Part shown: piece by piece, positions 1-5,677 of the stretch
Layout: the number at the start of each line of letters is the position of its first letter
Position numbering within the stretch: the stretch's first letter is position 1
NCBI GenBank assembly: GCA_022708765.1
Contig: JAKIYB010000309.1
Span: 267 to 5,943, forward strand
Length of the DNA stretch: 5,677 bases
DNA from: Armatimonadota bacterium
Lineage (GTDB): Bacteria > Armatimonadota > Hebobacteria > CAIYQO01
Direction: 5' to 3'
Notes under the pieces: generated by a model
Told to the model about the DNA's origin: nothing
Database searches by the model: none
Seen by the model: the letters and a program-made list of their open reading frames with translations, nothing else
Program-made: the position numbers and the translations under genes

Positions 1-2798
1 CCGTTGATGCGGCGGTACGGGATGGCCTTGCGATGCTGACCCGGTTCGACGGCGTAGTGGGCATCGGCCTGTGGGTAATCGGTGCAAAAGCCCATCTCCA
101 TCACGTCTTTGCCGCTGGCGTAGGTGACGTGCAGGGTGCGCGTCCCGGCTTCCCAGCGGGTGTTCAGCTTTGCGGACTGGACCTGTTTTTGGAAGGCTTC
201 AAACGTGCCGTATTCCTTCACGTCGCCCATCTCGATGACAAACCCGCCATAGGCTTCGCGGCAGATACGCTCCCAGTGGTCGCCTTCGTTGGCAATAGGT
301 TCGGCCTGCTTCAGGTTGTAGGAGCTGATCATCAGCGCCGGCGCGATCTTCGTGGTCTTGTGCCGGTCGCCCAGCGGCTCGGGGATGCCCGGCTCGATCA
401 CCACCTCGGCGTCGCGGCCCAGATTGGTAGCCGGCAGCGGAATGATGCCGATGTAGGCGTTGCCGTCGCGCAAGGTGATGCGCTGGCCAGTCCGCAGCGC
501 GATGGGGAACACCGTCACCGGCTTGCCGTCCACATATAGCGCCCAGTCCGGTTCCTGGCGGAAGTTCCACAGCGCCACGGTTGAGAAGAGGGCGCGCACG
601 CCTTCCGTGCCCGCGTATTTCAGCGTACTGCTCTTTTCCGTGCGCGGTTTAGTGCAGACAATTGCCCGGTTCTTCTGCTGGAAGGTGATGGTGCCGCCCG
701 AGTAGGGCATGCCGCCGCCGCCCGTTTCCGCCAGATGGGGTTTATTGATGTTGTAGCGCAGCGTCAGCGTGCCCAGTTGATCGGCGTCGGTAGCCGGGGT
801 CGTGGTCGGGTTCCATTGTCCGATGACGTCCACAGAGCCGCCTTTAAGATCCTGGCTGGCCAGGCCGTAGTGGTGCCCCAGGTAGATGCGGCGCCACAGC
901 GGTGGATTTTTAAAGTTGCTTCGCGTGGTTTCCGACGCTGTCACCTCATAGGGCAGTGGCTTATCTTCCAGCGCATGTTGCGCCCATGCCGGTCCCCAGG
1001 GCGCCTCGCGCGTTTGCAGCGCCACGCGGCCGGGCGGGAAGTCATAGCCAAACAGGTACATGCCGCGCTGCGTCGCGTTCAGTCCCTTGTCGGTATGAAA
1101 GAGCACGCCTTTGGGCGTGAGCGTGTGCAATACGCTGTAGCCGCCTTCCTGTTCGTAACCTAACACGTTGGACATGCGCGTGCGCCCCGAGGCGCCCAGG
1201 ATGCGTCGTGTATGCGGGTGGAATCCTGCGGAGAGCAGTTCGACGGCCCGATCGCGGATGATTTCGCCCATTAACCGGTCGAGATGCGTGGGGCCGTAGT
1301 CGGCAAACATCTTCTGCCCGCTCAACGTGATGGAGAAATAATAGTGATCGAGCATTTCCTGGCTGGTGCCGTCCTGGAACGTCCAGAAACGCAACAGCAT
1401 CTTCTCCAGGCCGGAACGCCCGTCCGCTATTGCCGGCTCCGACTCGATCATCTTGCCGCCCAGCAGCGCGCCCATGCAGGCGGTGTGGTTGAAGTTCATC
1501 GTGCCCACGCTTTGCGTCCAACGCACGCGGAAGAATGTGAAGCGGCCGCGCCAGTCCTGGGTTTCCTTAAACCAGGCGAATTTACGGTCGCCCTGCGGAT
1601 CAATGTTGATCTCCTTGTTCGGCAGATCGGGATACAACCAGGCCGACCAGTATTCCTTCATGTGATCCTGCACGTAGGGGGGCAGCGCGTCACGGTACTG
1701 GTGCCACAACAGCAATTGGTCCTGTACCCCCCAGCCAAGCCAATACCGCGGCAGCGTCGCCAGGATGGACTTGACCTGCCGGTCATACAGTTTAGGATCG
1801 CCGGATTCGATGGCGTCCGCGTAGGCGCTGCCACCACCGAGCTTGCGGAGTTCCTGTACCCGCGCCCATTGCCAGGCGGGCATCCAGGTGGGCTGGCGGA
1901 AGGCCAGTTTCGCAGGCATGGCTTTGATGTCAGCTTCGGTGGGCACGACGGCGGTAGGCTTGCCCCCTTTTCCGTCCTGTGCCAGTTGGGCGGCTAACGC
2001 CGCCAAATCACGTGCCGCGGGTAGGCGCACCGCTTCTGTCTTGCCATCGGCGAACTGCACCTCCAGACGCGCGCTCTTAAACGTCAGGCCATGTCCGCCC
2101 GTGGCGACCGCCCACTCGTACGCACTCCAGTCAGCATACCGCACGTCGTACGTCTCCCATTTGCGCAGCAGCAAGCCCTGCTCCTCAAATCGGCGAAGGC
2201 GCTCGCCCAGTGTGGTGCCATACGCGGCATCCATCAGCACGGCGGTGACATCCATGCGACCGACAGGCTGTTCTTTCGAAACTTCAGTAGGGCCGAAGCG
2301 GGTGGGGTAGCGGTCAGCGGTGGCATCCTGCGCGCCGTATTTGGCCCAATAGCCGGCACCGTTGAGCCATGCGTTGAAAGTTGGGCCCGGCACGCCTTCG
2401 GCGACGGACCAGGGCCGACGCAGCGGCCAGGCGATATAGTGCCAGCGCGGCGGATTCTTCTCCCATTCCGCGCGATAGGTATTCCGCGCTTCGTAACCGG
2501 CGGGGGAAATTTCATACGCCTCGTAATCGAAAACGACTTCGGCTTTCGCAATCGTCCCTCCCTGTGCCAGGCGATCGGCGATCTGCTGAGCCGTGCCGGG
2601 GAAACGCAGCAGCAAGGAACGGTGCACCGCATCAACTGTCCGCGCGTTGGGGAAAGGCTTATCCCACGCCCGACCATCTATGCCCGCGGTCTGCGCGGTA
2701 TTGATGACCAGCGTTTGCGCCTGCGCATGCGCCGGTAGCAGTCCATACAGCAGCAGCACGGCCAGCGCCGTGCCCCATCGCAGCAGGTGAAGAGGCAT
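1..2798 (-). CDS. Large secreted multidomain protein, possible polysaccharide-active enzyme (3' end missing)
   Basis: I do not recognise the family. The frame is open from the ATG at 2798 to the window edge without a stop: 932 codons plus two bases, so the C-terminus is missing. The start is supported by an AGGA Shine-Dalgarno 9 nt upstream and by a signal peptide (residues 1 to about 27) directly after it; the next Met is residue 182. About residues 29-190 look like a beta-rich module (LLLRF near 62-66, AKAEVVFDYE near 84-93, late DVTAVL at 183-188), reminiscent of DNRLRE/CBM96-type domains. Residues 260-295 are an Ala/Gln/Lys-rich linker. Residues 300-545 are Trp/Tyr-rich and helical, with NFNHTA (435-440), FQDGTSQE (474-481) and DHYY (484-487). 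Residues 550-932 are mostly beta strand. Helical toroid followed by beta-sandwich is the plan of several polysaccharide lyases and some glycosidases, but that assignment is inference. It lies 51 nt downstream of the GH42-like gene, probably in the same operon. Gene reality is near certain; function is not. Confidence 0.9.
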   Translation of the reverse strand, partial: MPLHLLRWGTALAVLLLYGLLPAHAQAQTLVINTAQTAGIDGRAWDKPFPNARTVDAVHRSLLLRFPGTAQQIADRLAQGGTIAKAEVVFDYEAYEISPAGYEARNTYRAEWEKNPPRWHYIAWPLRRPWSVAEGVPGPTFNAWLNGAGYWAKYGAQDATADRYPTRFGPTEVSKEQPVGRMDVTAVLMDAAYGTTLGERLRRFEEQGLLLRKWETYDVRYADWSAYEWAVATGGHGLTFKSARLEVQFADGKTEAVRLPAARDLAALAAQLAQDGKGGKPTAVVPTEADIKAMPAKLAFRQPTWMPAWQWARVQELRKLGGGSAYADAIESGDPKLYDRQVKSILATLPRYWLGWGVQDQLLLWHQYRDALPPYVQDHMKEYWSAWLYPDLPNKEINIDPQGDRKFAWFKETQDWRGRFTFFRVRWTQSVGTMNFNHTACMGALLGGKMIESEPAIADGRSGLEKMLLRFWTFQDGTSQEMLDHYYFSITLSGQKMFADYGPTHLDRLMGEIIRDRAVELLSAGFHPHTRRILGASGRTRMSNVLGYEQEGGYSVLHTLTPKGVLFHTDKGLNATQRGMYLFGYDFPPGRVALQTREAPWGPAWAQHALEDKPLPYEVTASETTRSNFKNPPLWRRIYLGHHYGLASQDLKGGSVDVIGQWNPTTTPATDADQLGTLTLRYNINKPHLAETGGGGMPYSGGTITFQQKNRAIVCTKPRTEKSSTLKYAGTEGVRALFSTVALWNFRQEPDWALYVDGKPVTVFPIALRTGQRITLRDGNAYIGIIPLPATNLGRDAEVVIEPGIPEPLGDRHKTTKIAPALMISSYNLKQAEPIANEGDHWERICREAYGGFVIEMGDVKEYGTFEAFQKQVQSAKLNTRWEAGTRTLHVTYASGKDVMEMGFCTDYPQADAHYAVEPGQHRKAIPYRRIN
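2718..2798 (-). other. Signal peptide of the large secreted protein
   Basis: Residues 1-27 have a short N-region with His4 and Arg7, a hydrophobic core from about residue 9 to 21 (GTALAVLLLYGLL), and a small-residue C-region PAHAQAQ. Two AXA sites fit signal peptidase I: AHA with cleavage after residue 25, or AQA with cleavage after residue 27. There is no cysteine at the cleavage point, so this is not a lipoprotein signal. It predicts export by the Sec pathway to the periplasm or outside the cell. Confidence 0.85.
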
Positions 2799-2806
2799 CT
2801 CGTGTG

Positions 2807-2813
2807 TTCCTTT
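2807..2813 (-). promoter_or_regulatory. Ribosome binding site of the secreted protein gene
   Basis: On the minus strand this reads AAAGGAA, with the AGGA core 9 nt before the ATG at 2798. It fixes that start together with the signal peptide that follows. It lies in the 51-nt gap after the TAA of the GH42-like gene. That gap shows only a 4-bp GCAT/ATGC inverted repeat with no T-tract, so I see no terminator there and expect co-transcription. Confidence 0.7.
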
Positions 2814-2849
2814 CCGCGTCCGACAGCGGAGCATACAGCATGCCAGACC

Positions 2850-5168
2850 TTATAGCGGGAGAATGCGTTCCATATCTATGGACGCTTCGCCGTGGAAAAA
2901 GATTCGGGTCTCCGGTGCATCCACGTTGAAATCTATCGCCGTGAGTCCGTCACCCAGCACAACGCCGGTGAGCAGATCCACCACGCGGCGCGGGCCGGGG
3001 AGGGCCAGTCGGCGGGGACCGGGTTTGCCGGAGTGCAGGGCGGCGATGGTGTCGCTGGCCAGCACCACATCGTCTTCCTCGCACCAGACGTGACAGCCGC
3101 CGTAGCGCGCGCACTCTCGCAGCAGGGCGGGCGGCAGCGGGATGGCGGCGCTCCATACGACAGCGTAATCGTCGGCACCGCGCGGGCCGGGCGTGCCGTT
3201 GCCCGCGCCGCCGCGGCCAAATTCGCGCAAGGCCAGCCCCGCGCGGTTGATGGCCAGCGTGATGATGGCGCTGCCCAGCGTTACCAACTCCGCGCTGTCA
3301 CAGGCCGCACGGGTAGGTAGCAGGATGGGGCCGAAGGGATAGCTGTCACCGAAGACCGTATTCGCCGGGAGATCGCGAGTGATCGGATTGGCGTGATTGA
3401 GCAGCACGCGGCGTGGCGCCTGCAGACGCATGAGCTCATACTCCACGCCCATCAGTTTGCTGATGCCGTCCGCGCTGAGCCGCTTGCCGTCGGTGATACC
3501 CGTCGCCGGGCCGAAGACCGCCATGCGGCCGTCGCGCAGCACCGTCTCTCGCAGCAGCGCGTAACGCTCGTCGTTCAGTTCGAAAAGGTTAGGGAAGAGG
3601 TAGCATCGGTAGGCGGGCATATTGGCCTTTGCCAGATCGGAGAGGAGATAAACGCGGTAGGGAATGCCGCTGTGCGCCAGCCCGATGAGCCGCTGCCACA
3701 GGCAGGCGACGTGCTGAAAGCCGCCGGTGCCGTCTTCGTGATGAGGGCTGCTGTCATCGAGTACCAGGCAGACGGCGTGTTCGGTTTCCGCGTGCGGCCA
3801 CTCCACGCTGGCATCCAGCAGGCGGCGTTCGTCGCGTATGGCGAGTTCGTGGATGCGCGTATCGTGGAAGAAGCTGCTTCCCACGTTCATCCAGTAATGC
3901 AACTGCCCGCGGGAGAGCGCCCATGCCGTGTTGCGCAGTAAGCCGGCGCGCACATCGGCGGGTGTGCGGAACGCGCCGTTTGTTTCGGAGCAGGTACCGA
4001 CCCAGGTGCGCGCGTCATTTTCGACGAACTGCACTTTATCGCGCAGTCGCAGCGAATCGGTCACCCCTTCGGCTTCCCAGCCCATGCCCACCGTACGCGA
4101 AGTGTAGTCAGCGGGAGTCACCACCAGGTGCCAGCCCTCGTCGTCCAACAGATCGGCGATGTCGGTCATACCACTGACCAGCGAGAGTTCCGGCCAGTCA
4201 GTCATCGTGTCCGTGACCCAGGTGGAGCCGTCCACCGCGCGATTCGCCCGCCAACCGAGCATCGGCTGCTTGAAGGCATCGATGCCGAGAATCACCTCAC
4301 GGTGGGCCGTGGCCTCGCGGAGGACGGTAAACTGGGTGCGGAAGTAGCGACGGCAGAGAATGCGCTGCAGATCAAAGTAGTCTCGTTCTTTCGCCATCTG
4401 CGCCGGTTCGGGGAAGTGCAGCAGGTGGTCACGCTTGGCGCGCCACTCGGCATCGGTCGGCACCCGCACGGAGTCGAAGGTCACCTCCGGCTCGCGCCAC
4501 GCCTCGCGCAGCGCCGCCTCAGTGGGATACTTCTCGCGTATATAGTTCCGGAAGGCCCGCTGCATCGCCTCGCTCACATCGAAGGCAAACCCCTGATGGG
4601 AGAGCATCGTCTGCCCCTCAGAAACGGGGAAGAGCACGTAGCCGATCACGCGCGACGCCCATGGGCGCGACTCACAATAATCGACGACATGGCGCAGGTA
4701 GCGGCAGTAATGGTCTAGCCCGATCTCAGAGGCCCAGGAGAGGGACTGGAAGGTCTGCCCGGTATGGGCGCGGGCGACCTCGCCCGGGTGTTTTTCCCCC
4801 CAGATGTTCGGCAACATCTCACTGAAGCGCACGAAGAAGCGCGCCTCGGAGTCCATGGTCAGAATCCGCTCGGCTTCTTGGTCAAAGCAGAAGACTTCAG
4901 GCCCCGGCACCGGGTAGACGTCCTCGTCCGTCCAGTACTGGTTCGTATACATCGTCCAGTTCTGCACTTCAGAAAGAAAGAACAGGTGTATCCCGCTCTC
5001 GACGAAATCCCGGTTTCGCGCAACCCAGTGTTCTGGCGGCGCGACGATGCAATCGCAGTAGGTGGCCGAGGAGATGGGCGTGTTGTTCTGATCGTAGAAA
5101 ACCGGTCGCCCTCCAGGAAATGCCAACCGATACTGACTTTGCACGCGTGTTGGATGGTGATGGGACAT
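2850..5168 (-). CDS. GH42-like (beta-galactosidase-type) glycoside hydrolase family protein
   Basis: Complete gene of about 772 residues, ending in TAA. I number from the ATG at 5168, chosen because GAGG lies 8 nt upstream; an in-frame ATG at 5282 would add 38 residues but has no good Shine-Dalgarno. The family call rests on a GH42-like order of landmarks. PPEHW (44-48) and ESGIHLFFLSE (57-67) match the start of the barrel. IGYVLFPVSEG (175-185) sits where GH42 has its acid/base Asn-Glu, making Glu184 the candidate. KYPTEAALREAW (213-224) is a typical GH42 helix. VQFVENDARTW (379-389) offers Glu383 as nucleophile, followed by AWALSRGQLHYWMNVG (415-430), the usual helix and strand after it. 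Residues about 463-582 look like the class I glutamine-amidotransferase-like trimerisation domain, and the rest is a beta-rich C-terminal domain. There is no signal peptide, so it is probably cytoplasmic. GH42 enzymes hydrolyse beta-galactosides, but this divergent member could act on another glycoside. The presumed acid/base follows Ser rather than Asn. Confidence 0.85.
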   Translation of the reverse strand: MSHHHPTRVQSQYRLAFPGGRPVFYDQNNTPISSATYCDCIVAPPEHWVARNRDFVESGIHLFFLSEVQNWTMYTNQYWTDEDVYPVPGPEVFCFDQEAERILTMDSEARFFVRFSEMLPNIWGEKHPGEVARAHTGQTFQSLSWASEIGLDHYCRYLRHVVDYCESRPWASRVIGYVLFPVSEGQTMLSHQGFAFDVSEAMQRAFRNYIREKYPTEAALREAWREPEVTFDSVRVPTDAEWRAKRDHLLHFPEPAQMAKERDYFDLQRILCRRYFRTQFTVLREATAHREVILGIDAFKQPMLGWRANRAVDGSTWVTDTMTDWPELSLVSGMTDIADLLDDEGWHLVVTPADYTSRTVGMGWEAEGVTDSLRLRDKVQFVENDARTWVGTCSETNGAFRTPADVRAGLLRNTAWALSRGQLHYWMNVGSSFFHDTRIHELAIRDERRLLDASVEWPHAETEHAVCLVLDDSSPHHEDGTGGFQHVACLWQRLIGLAHSGIPYRVYLLSDLAKANMPAYRCYLFPNLFELNDERYALLRETVLRDGRMAVFGPATGITDGKRLSADGISKLMGVEYELMRLQAPRRVLLNHANPITRDLPANTVFGDSYPFGPILLPTRAACDSAELVTLGSAIITLAINRAGLALREFGRGGAGNGTPGPRGADDYAVVWSAAIPLPPALLRECARYGGCHVWCEEDDVVLASDTIAALHSGKPGPRRLALPGPRRVVDLLTGVVLGDGLTAIDFNVDAPETRIFFHGEASIDMERILPL

Positions 5169-5293
5169 GGCTCTTACCTCACTGGCGACCGACGTGTGGA
5201 ATCGCAAGCCGGCGCGCTCGAACTTTTTTAAGCGAGACAGATCAAGCTCGCATAACCCGCGTCGGGCATCTCTGCCATACATGATGGATGACG
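5169..5293 (-). other. Gap between the upstream gene and the GH42-like gene, or a 38-residue N-terminal extension
   Basis: The stretch separates the TAG at 5296-5294 from the preferred ATG at 5168. It stays open in the GH42-like frame back to an ATG at 5282, only 11 nt after the upstream stop. The extension would contain two TTA and two AGA codons, which look unusual for such a GC-rich gene. However, 24 of its 38 codons end in G or C, exactly as in the first 38 codons after 5168, so composition does not settle it. It also holds a 5-bp inverted repeat (GCGAG/CTCGC, 5232-5236 with 5247-5251) beside a run of six T on the plus strand. The T run is on the wrong side for a terminator in either direction. 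I see no convincing promoter. Confidence 0.5.
5177..5180 (-). promoter_or_regulatory. Ribosome binding site deciding the start of the GH42-like gene
   Basis: The minus strand reads TGAGGTAAGAGCC directly before the ATG at 5168, placing GAGG 8 nt from that codon. The competing ATG at 5282 is preceded only by GAGAT at a distance of more than 10 nt. This favours the shorter protein, although the extension is open and in frame throughout. Confidence 0.6.
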
Positions 5294-5677
5294 CTATCTC
5301 GCGGGTCGGGCGGGTTTCCTTTCCAGAATGACGTGAGTAACGCCGGCCGGCACGGTGAGCTGGTATTGATTGCCCTTGATGGTCAGTGTGGCTTTTTCGC
5401 CTTTGGCCAGTTGCCAGGGCGTCGTGGCGGTGATGGTGACCTGACCGCCGGGATGGCCGGGATCGCAGCGCAGGATGAGTTGTGTCCCATCGGCGATGAG
5501 GCTGGCCGGCATAGGCGCGGCCAGGCCGGCGGTGCCGTAGCGCACGGCGCCGGGGGCGCCCAGCGCCAGCAGCAGACGGCCTGGGCGCACTTGCACGGAG
5601 CCGACGGTGCCGGTGAAGGCGGCTTGTTCCGCGGTTGCCTGGGTTTCCGCGGCGACGAGGAAGGCGTAATCGGTGCC
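5294..5677 (-). CDS. C-terminal end of a beta-rich, probably carbohydrate-related protein (5' end missing)
   Basis: The frame ends with TAG at 5294-5296 and is open without interruption to the right edge, giving 127 visible residues. A GTG at 5596 could be read as a start, but the frame continues past it with similar composition and no Shine-Dalgarno stands out, so this is the tail of a longer gene. The residues alternate in short beta-strand patterns: YAFLVAA, RLLLALG, SLIADGTQLILRCD, GQVTITAT, KATLTIKG, QYQLTVPAG and THVILER, separated by Gly/Pro turns. The very end is basic (RKPARPAR). This resembles the terminal beta-sandwich of heparinase II/III-like lyases or other large glycan-active enzymes, but no catalytic residue is in view and the family cannot be named. 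It is the first visible member of the minus-strand gene set and lies just upstream of the GH42-like gene. Confidence 0.75.
   Translation of the reverse strand, partial: GTDYAFLVAAETQATAEQAAFTGTVGSVQVRPGRLLLALGAPGAVRYGTAGLAAPMPASLIADGTQLILRCDPGHPGGQVTITATTPWQLAKGEKATLTIKGNQYQLTVPAGVTHVILERKPARPAR

Noticed and set aside
1284..1997. A plus-strand open frame of 237 codons, and similar plus-strand frames at 33-539, 735-1163 and 2091-2738
   Set aside because: They lie opposite the continuous minus-strand gene, which has a signal peptide, a Shine-Dalgarno and domain-like structure. Their translations are Arg/Ala/Gly/Val/Gln-rich, as expected when a GC-biased gene is read antisense, and no protein family is apparent in them.
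2234..2677. Minus-strand frame of 147 codons inside the secreted protein gene
   Set aside because: It is in a different frame from the continuous coding frame starting at 2798 and is a shadow of it.
2799..2849. Possible terminator or promoter in the gap between the GH42-like gene and the secreted protein gene
   Set aside because: Only a 4-bp GCAT/ATGC inverted repeat without a T-tract is present, and no -35/-10 pair is recognisable. The gap is explained by the Shine-Dalgarno and operon spacing.
2892..4718. Plus-strand frames of 142, 182 and 196 codons (2892-3320, 3393-3941, 4128-4718) opposite the GH42-like gene
   Set aside because: The minus-strand frame has recognisable GH42-like motifs throughout. 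The antisense frames show only composition-driven residues.
5224..5251. Possible terminator: GCGAG/CTCGC stem next to a run of six T on the plus strand
   Set aside because: The stem is only 5 bp with a 10-nt loop. The T run precedes the stem on the plus strand, and on the minus strand the stem is followed by A residues, so neither direction makes an intrinsic terminator.
5294..5596. Separate 100-residue gene starting at the GTG at 5596
   Set aside because: The frame is open to the right edge with the same beta-rich character, and no Shine-Dalgarno stands out before the GTG, so the stretch is better read as the end of a longer gene.
1..5677. CRISPR array, insertion sequence, tRNA, rRNA or defence system
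   Set aside because: No direct repeats with spacers, no transposase-like frame, no terminal inverted repeats and no tRNA- or rRNA-like sequence were seen on either strand.

Overview
The window is a GC-rich bacterial segment. Three protein-coding genes, all on the minus strand, fill nearly all of it. Two are cut by the window edges. Nothing in it (no rRNA, tRNA or housekeeping marker) fixes the taxonomy. High GC, usable Shine-Dalgarno sequences, and large divergent carbohydrate-active proteins with few recognisable signatures fit free-living polysaccharide degraders such as Armatimonadota, Planctomycetota or Verrucomicrobiota. That assignment is inference and weak.

Layout in the direction of transcription (right to left). 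(1) 5677-5294: the last 127 residues of a protein whose beginning lies beyond the right edge. They are beta-strand-rich and look like the terminal beta-sandwich of a carbohydrate-active or other secreted protein. (2) 5168-2850 (alternative start 5282): a complete, roughly 772-residue GH42-like (beta-galactosidase-type, clan GH-A) protein. It has a TIM-barrel region, a class I glutamine-amidotransferase-like middle domain and a C-terminal beta domain, with candidate catalytic glutamates at residues 184 and 383. (3) 2798 to beyond position 1: at least 932 residues of a large secreted protein. It has a clear signal peptide, an N-terminal region resembling DNRLRE/CBM96-type modules, a Trp/Tyr-rich helical region of possible alpha/alpha-toroid type, and a long beta-rich C-terminal part. 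This resembles the toroid-plus-beta-sandwich plan of many polysaccharide lyases, but I do not recognise the family.

The genes are co-oriented, with gaps of 125 nt (or 11 nt with the longer start) and 51 nt and no convincing terminator between them. They are therefore probably one transcription unit entering from the right. The likely theme is carbohydrate breakdown: a secreted protein may act on a polymer outside the cytoplasm, and a GH42-like enzyme without a signal peptide may process the products. The substrate cannot be read from the sequence. No transporter, SusC/SusD pair, sigma/anti-sigma pair or sulfatase is present in the window.

I found no mobile element, CRISPR array, RNA gene or extended repeat. 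The many plus-strand open frames lie opposite real genes and are explained by the GC-biased third codon positions of the minus-strand genes. The points most worth following are the Ser-Glu in place of Asn-Glu at the presumed acid/base of the GH42-like protein, and the unassigned secreted multidomain protein.
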